Origin: Aminicella lysinilytica
GTDB lineage: Bacteria > Bacillota > Clostridia > Peptostreptococcales > Anaerovoracaceae
Direction of reading: 5' to 3'
NCBI RefSeq assembly: GCF_004362975.1
Contig: NZ_SNXO01000025.1
Location: 1 to 35,627 of the forward strand
DNA: 35,627 nucleotides
The notes beneath the pieces were generated by a model. That model was not told the origin of the DNA. It did no database searches and was given only the letters and a program-made list of their open reading frames with translations. Of the stretch, positions 15,515-23,375 are shown piece after piece (positions within the stretch are counted from its first letter, which is position 1; every line of letters begins with the position of its first letter). A program made the position numbers and the translations under genes.

Positions 15515-16273
15515 TTATGCATCCTTGGTAAATCTGCACTTAGGATAGTTGCTGCATCCTATGAATTCTCCATATTTGCCGCTGCGCGTCACAAGTTTGC
15601 CGCCGCACTTTGGGCATATATTCTGCTCAATTTTGGATTCTTCTTCAGCCTTGGCAACCTTGATGTCTTGATTATGCTTTTCCATTACTTCTTTTGATTC
15701 GATATCGCCTGCGTTAATTGCCTCGCAAGCGGTAGCCACCTGTTCTGTTGTCAGCAATTTCTCCTGATGCCCTTTGATTGCTGTAGTCAGCTTATTGAAA
15801 TACACTACTCTACCTTCAGCATCGTCCACCCTTAATTTGGCATCCAAGGAAAATGCTATGAGTGAAATGAATGTTGATTCAGGCAATCCCGTTAATGTCT
15901 GCAAAGCCTTGATATGGCCATAATTTTGACGCAGCGGATTGTAGAAGTTGTTAGTAGTGTTGCCTAACTTTTGTTTCCATTTATCGGCATCTGGCGATTC
16001 GATTATTACTCCCTTGTAGTTTTTCGTCTCAATAACGAATATGCCGAATTCCGACACAACTACATGGTCTATCTGCGTTACACCCTTGTTGCTTTTCACT
16101 ACCACATCATTGATTACTCTATATGCATCGGGGAGTTTCTTCAGAAGCGAGCTAACAGCCGCTTCCCCCTTCTTGCCCTTATACTTTGCTTTCCTAGATT
16201 TGTTGAAAATCATATCAAGCAAGAATGAGAAAGCCAGCATTCCCACTAGCATAACCTTTATCTTAATGTCCAT
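15515..16273 (-). CDS. Membrane-anchored NERD nuclease-like protein with topoisomerase-type zinc finger
   Basis: 252 residues: a membrane span at about 5-24 (IKVMLVGMLAFSFLLDMIF), a NERD domain (KKGEAAVSSLL, then TQIDHVVV with Asp69 and FVIETKN with Glu82-x-Lys84), a charged helical linker, and a C4 zinc finger at the end (CPKCGGKLV...EFIGCSNYPKC) as in topoisomerase I tails. NERD domains are related to PD-(D/E)XK nucleases. RBS GAGGTATCT precedes ATG 16273. It lies 7 bases after the methyltransferase stop and overlaps or nearly abuts the HNH gene, so it belongs to the operon. Its substrate is unknown. Confidence 0.9.
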   Translation of the reverse strand: MDIKIKVMLVGMLAFSFLLDMIFNKSRKAKYKGKKGEAAVSSLLKKLPDAYRVINDVVVKSNKGVTQIDHVVVSEFGIFVIETKNYKGVIIESPDADKWKQKLGNTTNNFYNPLRQNYGHIKALQTLTGLPESTFISLIAFSLDAKLRVDDAEGRVVYFNKLTTAIKGHQEKLLTTEQVATACEAINAGDIESKEVMEKHNQDIKVAKAEEESKIEQNICPKCGGKLVTRSGKYGEFIGCSNYPKCRFTKDA

Positions 16274-16280
16274 AGATACC

Positions 16281-16898
16281 TCATTTCAATTTCGCCGCAA
16301 TTATATTCACCCACTGCTCGCTGTCGCGACCATCACGCACGTCTCCAGTCAAGAATGTTTCCTGAAGTCGCAGGTTTGTATCAGCAAATAACTCTGCTAC
16401 AGCATCCTTACTATAGTCGCTATAGTACCGTCCTCCACGGAATTCTTCAGAGGAACCGTTCTTAAAACAAGTATAGAAGACTCCCCCGGGCGTCAAGGCG
16501 CGCTCAATGCGGCAGATCATGCCGTGCATGTCTTCCTTTGCTACATGGAGCAAGGACGCGCAGGCCCACACACCATCGAAAGCCTCTTCATAGTCAAGTT
16601 CTTCGAATGTTTGATTTATAACCTCAATGCCAGTATAGTCGCTCGCCAGCCGGCATAACTCCGCAGAGCCATCCACAGCCGTGACCCGGTAACCTTTTGT
16701 TAGAAAATATTTGGTATCCCTGCCGGATCCACAACCTAGATCCAAAATGCTTGGAACATCTTCCTTCGGAAACGATGTCTTAACGCACTCCAGAAAGTGA
16801 TCGCAGAGAGACGTCATATCGCCGCCAACAGTGGAATCGAAGAAGTCCTGAGCCGTCTCGTTATATGTATCCAGCGTTTTCTTCTCGTAATCTTTCAT
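16281..16898 (-). CDS. Class I SAM-dependent methyltransferase
   Basis: 205 residues with SAM motif I ILDLGCGSGRDT at about 51-62, motif II acid in VTAVDGS, and FDGVWACASLLHV. No DPPY or PC motif is present, so it is not an obvious DNA methylase; the pattern is closer to small-molecule methyltransferases of the TehB/UbiE type. Its start overlaps the HNH gene stop by four bases (ATGA). Its place between two HNH endonuclease genes is suggestive of modification but the sequence does not support DNA methylation directly. Confidence 0.88.
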   Translation of the reverse strand: MKDYEKKTLDTYNETAQDFFDSTVGGDMTSLCDHFLECVKTSFPKEDVPSILDLGCGSGRDTKYFLTKGYRVTAVDGSAELCRLASDYTGIEVINQTFEELDYEEAFDGVWACASLLHVAKEDMHGMICRIERALTPGGVFYTCFKNGSSEEFRGGRYYSDYSKDAVAELFADTNLRLQETFLTGDVRDGRDSEQWVNIIAAKLK

Positions 16899-17995
16899 CT
16901 AAACTCCCATTCTCCGAAGCCCATGTTCCGCGCGGATTCATAGACCGGCATCATTATCTCTGACAGTTGTCCCGAGAATTCGGTTCTGTCGAGCCCCGGC
17001 CTGTACAACCGCTGGCGGACCTCTTCACTGTTCAGATTCTCACGAGCGCAACGCTCAAAAAGTCCTTTGATATTTTTGTTCTCCTGGGTGAGTTTGTATG
17101 CGTCGTATTCCGCTCGACAAAGCTTCTCAAAGTACGCATCCCACCGCGGCAGGTTGTTGCTTTTGCTGCTGTTGATGCTGCGGCTAGTCGGTATCAAATT
17201 CCACAGTTCATCGCTTGCCACATAAGACCATGGCACAAAGTGATCTATGGTGATCTCTCTGCTGCCCAGAACCTCGCCATCATAGATGTCAATGATCGGA
17301 TGGATCTCCGATATCCCGCGCCAATACTTGATAACATTATTCAGCTTGCGCACCTGCGGCGGATATAGTTTGCTGGCTATGCCCGGTACCGTTGGATTCC
17401 TTCCCTGCAAGTAATTGATTAGATTGAAATCCGTCCAACCAAGCAAAATACCATAGTTCTCACTAATATAGTCGACCCATTCATCATGGATCCGAATGGT
17501 GCTCTCAAGACCTCGAGCCCTGTAAATAGTGTAGATCATCCCGGTTTTCCTGTTGATGTAGTCAACAGTCGCATCGGGGCTCTGCTTCCAGAAAGCCGTG
17601 TTGGCCTCCGGCATAAAAGGAGCCTGAAGTCTGTACGGCACATTAAGCGTAAGGGTTTTCTTCATGCGCAAAATCTCTGCGTCATTGCATTCAGCGAGAT
17701 AGTCTTTGATTTTCTCAGGCTTTTCTGACGGTGTCAAACCGCTTATTTCAGCCAAGCGCAAAACGATCTTTTCCAGCGTATCTGCCGGTCCAAGATTCAG
17801 ATGAAATTCGCTGACCATATACCAAGCGTCGATTATCATCTGATCGATCAGATCTCCATATGACATCTCTGCCCTTCCTTCGCCGACATTCTTCAGGATT
17901 GCCTTGAACCAAAAGAGCTTGTAACTCTCGCTCTTATTGTCGAAAATCCTAGCTAGGGTCCTAGTATTCAGTTGTGAAGAAGATGGTAGATTCAT
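16895..17995 (-). CDS. HNH endonuclease domain protein (366 aa)
   Basis: The HNH core lies near residues 248-285: ITIDHFVPWSYVASDELWNL, then PTSRSINSSKSNNLP, the DHfvPws...N..N..K pattern of HNH-fold restriction-like nucleases. The N-terminal 240 residues are helical with no named domain; similar long proteins are found beside restriction and repair genes. AAGGAGCAGT precedes ATG 17995, and a TTGTCA-17-TACAAT promoter lies just upstream, so it heads the operon HNH, methyltransferase, NERD, HNH. Confidence 0.88.
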   Translation of the reverse strand: MNLPSSSQLNTRTLARIFDNKSESYKLFWFKAILKNVGEGRAEMSYGDLIDQMIIDAWYMVSEFHLNLGPADTLEKIVLRLAEISGLTPSEKPEKIKDYLAECNDAEILRMKKTLTLNVPYRLQAPFMPEANTAFWKQSPDATVDYINRKTGMIYTIYRARGLESTIRIHDEWVDYISENYGILLGWTDFNLINYLQGRNPTVPGIASKLYPPQVRKLNNVIKYWRGISEIHPIIDIYDGEVLGSREITIDHFVPWSYVASDELWNLIPTSRSINSSKSNNLPRWDAYFEKLCRAEYDAYKLTQENKNIKGLFERCARENLNSEEVRQRLYRPGLDRTEFSGQLSEIMMPVYESARNMGFGEWEFR

Positions 17996-18014
17996 ACTGC
18001 TCCTTTACTGATAA

Positions 18015-18043
18015 ATTGTACCACAATTCTTGTTTTCTGACAA
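18015..18043 (-). promoter_or_regulatory. Promoter of the HNH-methyltransferase-NERD-HNH operon
   Basis: TTGTCA (18038-18043), a 17-base spacer and TACAAT (18015-18020) on the minus strand, 20 bases before ATG 17995. Confidence 0.7.
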
Positions 18044-18062
18044 TTACCCAAAGATAATTGTC
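18039..18062. promoter_or_regulatory. Palindrome overlapping the -35, likely operator
   Basis: GACAATTA-CCCAAAGA-TAATTGTC is a perfect 8-bp inverted repeat. Its inner end covers the -35 box of the HNH operon promoter, so a bound dimeric protein would block or activate transcription. On the plus strand CTATTTTT follows the stem, so it could also be a weak terminator for plus-strand transcripts. Confidence 0.55.
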
Positions 18063-18092
18063 CTATTTTTCGGACTTTATTTTTGGCGATTA

Positions 18093-18413
18093 TCAGAGGA
18101 GCAGCATAAGCACCAATGCAACAGCGAAGCCTATCAGAGCCCACTTTCCGCAGGCTTTGGCTTTGATAGGTTCGTTGGAATGATAAACTAAGAACAAGAT
18201 AAATCCCACAAGTGGTATCAGGCATGACAAGATATTCAGACCTGTGCTGCTCTGATCATAATCACTGCCTGCGTTACTGTTATACTGATTAGGATTATAG
18301 TACTGTGTGGAAGCACTATCCGACTGAGCAGTTCCACCATTTACCTGGTTCCCACAATATGGACAAAACCTGGAATCCGATTCGATTTCTTTACCGCAAT
18401 TACTACAATACAT
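18093..18413 (-). CDS. Zinc-ribbon membrane protein (106 aa)
   Basis: An N-terminal double-CxxC zinc ribbon (MYCSNCGKEIESDSRFCPYC), a polar Ser/Asn/Tyr-rich linker, and two hydrophobic segments at the C terminus (ILSCLIPLVGFILFLVY and WALIGFAVALVLMLLL). Such proteins are common and poorly understood in Bacillota. RBS AGGAGGCAGAA precedes ATG. It is 11 bases downstream of a related zinc-ribbon gene, so they form a pair. Confidence 0.85.
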   Translation of the reverse strand: MYCSNCGKEIESDSRFCPYCGNQVNGGTAQSDSASTQYYNPNQYNSNAGSDYDQSSTGLNILSCLIPLVGFILFLVYHSNEPIKAKACGKWALIGFAVALVLMLLL

Positions 18414-18424
18414 TTCTGCCTCCT

Positions 18425-18829
18425 CTACTTATTACCCTTCTTCAAATAATGATCTAATGCCATCAATCCGCCAGAGAGCAATATGCCTCCTGTGCTGAAA
18501 CAGATAGCTTGGAATATCTTCTGGATTCCTTCATAGGTATATGTGTAAAAGTCCGCGCCAAATGTCATCGCATTAAATGAAAACCCATAAAACAACATAC
18601 CTACGCCGAATACTATAGCTACTATGCTGGCCACTAAACCCAGAGTGTCCTTTGTTCCTGTTTTATTACCAGTCGAAGTTCCAGGTGAAAACACTCTTTG
18701 CGAATAATCGATTTTACTATCATTTGTTGAAGTGTTCTCTTGTGCAAAGGCACTTTCAATCTTAGCACCGCATGATGGGCAAAACGCTATCCCATCTTTT
18801 AATTCAGTTCCACAATTTTTACAATTCAT
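18425..18829 (-). CDS. Zinc-ribbon membrane protein (134 aa)
   Basis: Starts with CKNCGTELKDGIAFCPSCG, a zinc ribbon like that of the neighbouring gene, then a polar linker and two or three hydrophobic segments (LGLVASIVAIVFGVGMLFYG and QAICFSTGGILLSGGLMAL). The function is unknown. AGAGGCAAAGA lies before ATG 18829. Confidence 0.85.
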   Translation of the reverse strand: MNCKNCGTELKDGIAFCPSCGAKIESAFAQENTSTNDSKIDYSQRVFSPGTSTGNKTGTKDTLGLVASIVAIVFGVGMLFYGFSFNAMTFGADFYTYTYEGIQKIFQAICFSTGGILLSGGLMALDHYLKKGNK

Positions 18830-18900
18830 TCTTTGCCTCTCTTTTCTAACTAATTAACTCACATATATTTGAAACAACAACACATTTGGGGGAAGAAACG

Positions 18901-18918
18901 CCGGGCCGTAGGCCCCGG
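18901..18918 (-). terminator. Possible terminator after the HD gene
   Basis: Minus strand CGGGGCC-TAC-GGCCCGG forms a GC-rich stem with one mismatch, followed by CGTTTCTTCC. It lies about 30 bases after the HD hydrolase stop. The T tract is poor. Confidence 0.35.
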
Positions 18919-18948
18919 GGCGGCCAGGTTACCTTTTGTGCGAGGGGA

Positions 18949-19392
18949 TCAACCCCGGGCAGACAGGATATCCACGGCCTTCAGATATTTAGCCCGGCGC
19001 AGAGCCTTTGCTTCCTCATCCTCATCAACACAGCCCAGGAGCCGGCTCTCATCAAGATTGTGGGCAAGGTCGGCCAGCTTGACGGTACGAGCGATAGGAT
19101 TGTCCTTCAGGTTCCTGACATAATCTAGGTAATCAGTGGATTTATGGTGGGTCATAAGGGCGATGGCCTCGGTGATCTGGCGGGGGAAAATCTGCTCCAG
19201 CTCTCCGATAGTGATATACGAGTCCTCCACAGAATCGTGGAGAAGGGCAACGCAGGTGGTGTCCTCATCCTCCATCTGCTCGGCCAGATGAATGGGGTGA
19301 TAGATATATGGAACCCCGCTCTTGTCTTTTTGACCGGCGTGGACATGATATGCTATCTGCATAGCCATTCTGGTTAATTGGGTGTAGATCAT
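18949..19392 (-). CDS. HD-domain (p)ppGpp hydrolase-like protein
   Basis: 147 residues. The metal-binding pattern of RelA/SpoT-type and Mesh1-like HD domains is seen: AYHVHAGQKDKSGVPYIYHP, then VALLHDSVEDS (HD) and VKLADLAHNLDESR (the later D). The protein is HD-only, without synthetase or regulatory domains, so it could hydrolyse (p)ppGpp or a related nucleotide. Its ATG overlaps the stop of the upstream small gene (ATGA), with GGAGGG within that gene's end as RBS. Confidence 0.85.
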   Translation of the reverse strand: MIYTQLTRMAMQIAYHVHAGQKDKSGVPYIYHPIHLAEQMEDEDTTCVALLHDSVEDSYITIGELEQIFPRQITEAIALMTHHKSTDYLDYVRNLKDNPIARTVKLADLAHNLDESRLLGCVDEDEEAKALRRAKYLKAVDILSARG

Positions 19393-19658
19393 TTGGAACC
19401 CTCCTCTTCTTCAGGTGGAACATACTCGACGCCTAGGAATTTAGCGTATTCTTCGTCAGTCTGCGCCAGGATCTCCTGGCTGAGCTCGAATTCCATCTGC
19501 TCCATCATTGAATACTGATCGTCCCGCTTGCTCAGCGCATCGTAGAATGCCTGAGCGGCTTCACCCTCTATGGGGTTCGGCTCCTCGTAGCAGACGGCAA
19601 TGGCTATGCTGCTTCTCTGCATTGCGTTCAGCTGGTTGTAGGCTTCTTCGTAGGTCAT
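19389..19658 (-). CDS. Small acidic hypothetical protein coupled to the HD hydrolase
   Basis: 89 residues: MTYEEAYNQLNAMQRSSIAI, NPIEGEAAQAFYDALSKRDD, and a glutamate-rich end VPPEEEEGSK. No domain is recognised. It is helical and acidic. GAGGTG lies 6 bases before ATG 19658; the GTG at 19667 is part of that site. The four-base overlap with the HD gene suggests a functional pair. Confidence 0.75.
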   Translation of the reverse strand: MTYEEAYNQLNAMQRSSIAIAVCYEEPNPIEGEAAQAFYDALSKRDDQYSMMEQMEFELSQEILAQTDEEYAKFLGVEYVPPEEEEGSK

Positions 19659-19714
19659 GGTAGTCACCTCGCTTCTATATTCAATATCGCAATTGGAGTA
19701 TTGGCTTGGCTGAG

Positions 19715-20575
19715 TTATTTCGCCCTGGATTTCACCGCTGACCCGGCGGCCGCGCCTGCATGGCTGGAAGTTTTGTACAAAGAGAGGGCCCGGCTCTTCA
19801 TGGCGGCTGACCTTGACGGCGATGTGACGATGGTCGGCGTGCTGTCCGCGTGATTGTTGATGTCGAAGTCGTACTCATGACCGCGGTAATACATGCCGGC
19901 GATCATGACCGAATAGTAGTCATCAAAATCCACTACATAGTCGCCTTGGTCGTAGTAAAGATAGTCATAGCAGCCGGCTTTGATGGTGGTGTCCGCATCC
20001 AGGTAGCATACGTTATATGTATCCTCATCGTTTTCCACAAAGGCCGTGTAATCCATGACGAAGAGGCCGAAGTCGTCGATGGTCATTGGGTGGGTGGTGT
20101 AATTATCGACTTCAACGCCGATGACCGGCTCCTCGTAGCGGTCGCCCTGGAACAAAAATCCCGCATAATAGAAGGGTTTATCGGTGGCGAGGGCGTAATC
20201 GCTCTTGCTGAAGCTGCCATAGACAGTCTTACTTCTGACCTTGCTGTAGGCTCTGACTTTGTAGTAATACTCGATGCCGATGTCGGTGACCTTGGTGTCC
20301 TTCCAGTATCTGGTGCCAGAGCTTTTGATAGTCTTAACCTTCTTGTATGTGCCGGCGGTGCCCAGCTTGCGGTAGATCTGGTAGCCCTTGGCGCGCTTGA
20401 CCTTATTCCACTCGATGACTATGCTGGTGGACGAATCGGTCAGGGCTGTGATGGCGGGCTTCCCAGGCTTGGTGGAAGCAGCGGCGGCCGACGCTGTGCT
20501 GACTAAAAAGATGCTCATGGTGATGGCAACGGCCAGGGCCATTACAATGGCTATGGATCTGAATATTGCTTTCAT
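19715..20575 (-). CDS. Secreted fibronectin type III protein
   Basis: 286 residues. A Sec signal peptide (MKAIFRSIAIVMALAVAITM then ending in STASA) precedes one FN3 domain, about residues 38-125, with the pattern IEWNKVKRAKGYQIYRK, GTYKKVKTI, YYYKVRAYSK. The rest (aromatic and Asp-rich, VDNYTTHPMTIDDFGLFV...) is not recognised and may be a beta-sandwich. No LPXTG or membrane anchor is seen, so it is probably released or loosely wall-bound. GAGGAGGAACATA gives the start at 20575. Confidence 0.85.
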   Translation of the reverse strand: MKAIFRSIAIVMALAVAITMSIFLVSTASAAAASTKPGKPAITALTDSSTSIVIEWNKVKRAKGYQIYRKLGTAGTYKKVKTIKSSGTRYWKDTKVTDIGIEYYYKVRAYSKVRSKTVYGSFSKSDYALATDKPFYYAGFLFQGDRYEEPVIGVEVDNYTTHPMTIDDFGLFVMDYTAFVENDEDTYNVCYLDADTTIKAGCYDYLYYDQGDYVVDFDDYYSVMIAGMYYRGHEYDFDINNHADSTPTIVTSPSRSAAMKSRALSLYKTSSHAGAAAGSAVKSRAK

Positions 20576-20593
20576 TATGTTCCTCCTCTGATT

Positions 20594-20632
20594 ATCAGCA
20601 GCCGGGTGCAAGTCCGCAACCCCAATGCTGAT
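20594..20632 (-). promoter_or_regulatory. Hairpin in the leader of the FN3 gene
   Basis: ATCAGCA and TGCTGAT (7 bp) enclose an inner GGGT...ACCC pairing around GCGGACTTGC on the minus strand, ending about 19 bases before the ATG and just above the Shine-Dalgarno. It could affect translation; no riboswitch class is recognised. Confidence 0.35.
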
Positions 20633-20704
20633 CAATATCTGCATGACAATAACCGATAACTCATTCATCGAGATTATCGTAGCACCTAGGAAAAGAATTG
20701 GCAA

Positions 20705-21030
20705 TAGGGGTTAGGGGTAATGGCCGTTTTTTTGGACATTATCCGTGTTTTTGTGGAGATCAGGGCCGAGAAAACTGGCAAGGCGGTCCACCGGCTTGTA
20801 GTCATTGACGTCTGAGCCAGTACTATTTGGCTTTTTGAATTTATGGCTATTGTTTTCAAACTTTCCCATATTATAGCGATTGTCAAACACCCTAAACACC
20901 CCCAAACACCCCTAACACCATCTGAGTCTGTTGGTGAATTCACTGAGGATCCGGATGGCTGTAAAGCAGATAACTGAGGATCCGGATGGCAGTAAAGCAT
21001 ATAATGGAAGGCCGTGGCCTGCGTTTTGTT
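20705..21030. repeat. Intergenic region with low-complexity tract and 31-bp tandem repeat
   Basis: Between the FN3 and aminotransferase genes there is no convincing gene. It holds an AACACCCC-rich tract at about 20889-20920 and a 31-bp direct repeat starting at 20942 and 20973 (shared core GAGGATCCGGATGGC). A TATAAT reads leftward at about 20872 without a good -35. Confidence 0.55.
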
Positions 21031-22161
21031 CTAGAGTAAATCTTTCAGGAATGCCTGGTCCATGGGGCAAGCGACTGGAAAGCCAAGTTTTTTCAGAGTC
21101 TCGCCAAGGGCGGCAAGCAGTCCCGTCATGGCATCTACCCTGGCATTCTCTCCCATGTGCCCGAGCCTGATGACCTTCCCGGCCATGACATCAAAGCTTC
21201 CTGCGATGAGAATATTGTGATCGGCCTTCATAGTTTCTATGATTTCCTCATCCTTTATGCCCTCCGGCACAACCACCACGGTGACAGTGTTGGAATGACC
21301 ACTCTCCAGGAACAAAGACAGGCCGGCGGCTGTGACGGCGACCCTGGTGGCGTGGGCGATGCGGGCGTGACGGTCCAGAATATCTTTATCCGCCAGGACA
21401 TTATCTATAGCGACGTTCAGGCCGTAGATGTCACTGATAGACATAGTGTAAGGAAATTCTTTGTGCTCGTAATAATCTTTAAAGTTCAAAAGGTTTGCAT
21501 AAAATGATGCCACTGGCGTTTTCCGGTTTTCCATTACGGTCATGGCGTGATTGCTGACCCACATCATCGTCAGACCCGGAGGCGCAGAGAGAGCCTTTTG
21601 TGACCCACCAAGGAGCACGTCAATGTGGCTTTTGTTCACGTTTACGTACTCGCCGAACATGCCGGCCACGGAGTCGACCACCGTCAGAATGCCATATTCT
21701 GCCAGCAGGGTGCAGATGGATTGTATGTCGTTGAGAACGCCGCTGGGCGTGTCGCAGTGTACGACCGTGGCGTATTTGAAGTCCGAGTCGCTCTCCAGAA
21801 ATGCCTTCAGCTCGGCCACGGGGACGGGCCGTTCCAGGGCCGACGAAAATTCGACCACGTCGCCCCCGTACATTCTGACAAAATCAGCAAAGCCTCGGCC
21901 GAATACGCCGTTTTCAATGACCAGGACCCGGTCGCCGGGCTCGGTCAGGGTCGCGCAGGCGGTCTCCAGTCCCAGGATGCCTTCGCCGCCCAGGATGTAG
22001 GCCTGGTTTTCCGTGTGCATGAGTCTGGAAAGTTTACGGCAGGTTTCCCTGTAGAAATCGAAAAAACCTTCATCGAGATCCGGATTAGTTGTCGGCAAGC
22101 TCCTTGCCATTCTTACATTTTCCCGGACGTTAGTAGGGCCCGGCGTCATAGTCTGGTACAT
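21031..22161 (-). CDS. Class V PLP-dependent aminotransferase
   Basis: 376 residues, full length for the alanine-glyoxylate/serine-pyruvate aminotransferase group. It starts MTPGPTNV as usual; LGGEGILGLETA binds the cofactor phosphate region, Asp163 in VVDSVAGMFGE contacts the PLP nitrogen and Lys189 in GGSQKALSAPPGL forms the Schiff base. The substrate cannot be told from sequence; serine, alanine, purine-catabolic or phosphonate amines are all possible. AAGGAGATGCAAT precedes ATG 22161. An ECF S component gene lies 112 bases upstream on the same strand, separated by tandem repeats. Confidence 0.9.
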   Translation of the reverse strand: MYQTMTPGPTNVRENVRMARSLPTTNPDLDEGFFDFYRETCRKLSRLMHTENQAYILGGEGILGLETACATLTEPGDRVLVIENGVFGRGFADFVRMYGGDVVEFSSALERPVPVAELKAFLESDSDFKYATVVHCDTPSGVLNDIQSICTLLAEYGILTVVDSVAGMFGEYVNVNKSHIDVLLGGSQKALSAPPGLTMMWVSNHAMTVMENRKTPVASFYANLLNFKDYYEHKEFPYTMSISDIYGLNVAIDNVLADKDILDRHARIAHATRVAVTAAGLSLFLESGHSNTVTVVVVPEGIKDEEIIETMKADHNILIAGSFDVMAGKVIRLGHMGENARVDAMTGLLAALGETLKKLGFPVACPMDQAFLKDLL

Positions 22162-22177
22162 ATTGCATCTCCTTTTT

Positions 22178-22272
22178 CTGCAGTTCCGATAACTTTGTTG
22201 CTTTTCAATAACCGCCTGCAGTTCCGATAACTTTGTTGCTTTTCAATAACCGCCTGCAGTTCCGATAACCTT
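22178..22272 (-). repeat. 38-bp tandem repeat at the 3' end of the ECF gene
   Basis: Units begin at 22178, 22216 and 22254 with CTGCAGTTCCGATAAC on the plus strand; the first two are identical over 38 bases and the third is partial and leads into the ECF stop codon. It separates two cotranscribed genes. Confidence 0.85.
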
Positions 22273-22273
22273 G

Positions 22274-22813
22274 TTACCGGTACGAATTTCTGGTTGCCAT
22301 GGCCTTCAGGCGACCGACTATGGGGAGGACCACCACTGCCGCTACCACCACCTGGGTGACATTGCCCGGGATCGAGCCCAGGGGCGCTACCCAGTTATGA
22401 TACAGTATGACCTCCGCGAAATAGTAGCCTGTTATCTTGATGATCAAAGCTGCGGTGATTCCGGTGACGTTTGCAATTGCTGGGCGGCAGGTCATCTTCT
22501 CTGTGATCAGACCGCACACATAGCCCATGGCGCCAACGATAACGAAAGTGAACGGAGCCCATGCTGTCCATCCGGACATCAGGTCGAAAAGCCCCATACC
22601 GAAGGCGCCTGCCAGGGCGCCGGTTTTCCTGCCGTATACTATAGCGGCGATGAACAAAGGGACGTTGCCCAAATGTATCAGTCCCCCGTTTCCCATGAAT
22701 GGAAGTCTGATGTTGATAAACATGGTCGCCGCCAGGGTGAGTGCGATAAAAAGTGCGTCGATTACGAGTGTCTGCGTAGACGAACGTGATTTGTTCATAG
22801 TCTGTGATGCCAT
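22274..22813 (-). CDS. ECF transporter S component
   Basis: 179 residues with five or six membrane segments. The family pattern is clear: INIRLPFMGNGGLIHLGNVP, then AAIVYGRKTGALAGAFGMG, LFDLMSGWTAWAPFTFVIVG. S components bind a vitamin or precursor and dock on a shared ECF ATPase/T module, which must be encoded elsewhere. The ligand is unknown; the class resembles the riboflavin/YpaA-like or pantothenate types. AGAGGTAA precedes ATG 22813. Placement before a PLP enzyme gene could hint at a vitamin B6-related substrate, but this is only a suggestion. Confidence 0.88.
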   Translation of the reverse strand: MASQTMNKSRSSTQTLVIDALFIALTLAATMFINIRLPFMGNGGLIHLGNVPLFIAAIVYGRKTGALAGAFGMGLFDLMSGWTAWAPFTFVIVGAMGYVCGLITEKMTCRPAIANVTGITAALIIKITGYYFAEVILYHNWVAPLGSIPGNVTQVVVAAVVVLPIVGRLKAMATRNSYR

Positions 22814-22930
22814 GGTTGATTACCTCTTTCTTTATACATATTGCATTGGTTAGCTGCGCTGCAATTAACTTGATTAACTGCGCTGGCGCGTAGCGGCTGA
22901 CTTGGTTACGCCTTCAATTCTACAGTAATA

Positions 22931-22952
22931 TTGCCCATATTTAAATGGGCAA
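22931..22952. promoter_or_regulatory. Palindrome upstream of the ECF gene
   Basis: TTGCCCAT-ATTTAA-ATGGGCAA, an 8-bp perfect inverted repeat about 120 bases before the ECF S gene. It could be an operator; no good promoter was defined around it. Confidence 0.4.
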
Positions 22953-23083
22953 ATAGTTGCATATTTTCAAGTATAATATGGGTACAATCGCGGTAATTTC
23001 GCTACTGTATACTTATTTGATGTGATTTCCAAGAGTACAGTTTGCATTTAAAATATATGGCATTGTTAGAAAACTGGAGGCTG

Positions 23084-23254
23084 TTGGTTTCTGTCGGGCA
23101 ATTGGCTGATATCTACCCCAGTCCTGAGGCAAGAGCTCATATGGACTTGGTGCCCGCAAATATCTGGAACATATCATTGGTTTCTGTCGGGCAATTGGCT
23201 GATATATACCCCAGTCCTGAGGCAAGAGCTCATATGGACTTGGTGCCCGCAAAT
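23084..23254. repeat. 78-bp near-identical direct repeat with nested inverted repeats
   Basis: Copies at 23084-23161 and 23177-23254 differ at one base and are separated by 15 bases. Within each, CGGGCA/TGCCCG (outer) and AGTCC/GGACT (inner) can form a two-stem hairpin on either strand, with conserved unpaired CCAAG and GGGGTA segments on the minus strand. It looks like a duplicated structured leader or repeat element. Confidence 0.7.
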
Positions 23255-23274
23255 GCAAATCCCAGATCCGCCAC

Positions 23275-23297
23275 ATTGCCCCTATTATTGGGGCAAT
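23275..23297. terminator. Hairpin, possible terminator after the HxlR gene
   Basis: ATTGCCCC-TATTATT-GGGGCAAT pairs over 8 bp; TCTTGCGTTT follows on the plus strand, but no T tract follows on the minus strand where the HxlR gene ends 79 bases away. Confidence 0.35.
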
Positions 23298-23375
23298 TCT
23301 TGCGTTTAGAAATTCTACTTAGATTCGATTGGCGACCGGCGGCCAGCCACCGCCTTAGCCGCGCTGCCTTTTATT

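Larger units (their letters stand above)
22814..23375. other. 562-base intergenic region with palindromes and a 78-bp duplication
   Basis: No gene is supported. It holds the palindrome at 22931-22952, the duplicated structured block at 23084-23254, and a hairpin ATTGCCCC/GGGGCAAT at 23275-23297. An 87-codon frame on the minus strand at 23013-23276 is only the translated repeat. Confidence 0.6.

Noticed and set aside
16281-16898. DNA methyltransferase of a restriction-modification system
   Set aside because: No DPPY/NPPY or PC motif; the protein is of the small-molecule class I type.
20711-20905. 64-codon minus frame between FN3 and aminotransferase genes
   Set aside because: A TATAAT lies near, but there is no ribosome site and the sequence is low in conserved features.
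20889-20925. G-quadruplex on the minus strand
   Set aside because: Only three runs of three or more G are clearly present in the tract.
23084-23254. THF, preQ1 or other known riboswitch
   Set aside because: Conserved core sequences of the known classes were not found in the repeat.
23013-23276. 87-codon minus frame with internal duplication
   Set aside because: It simply translates the 78-bp direct repeat; no start signal.
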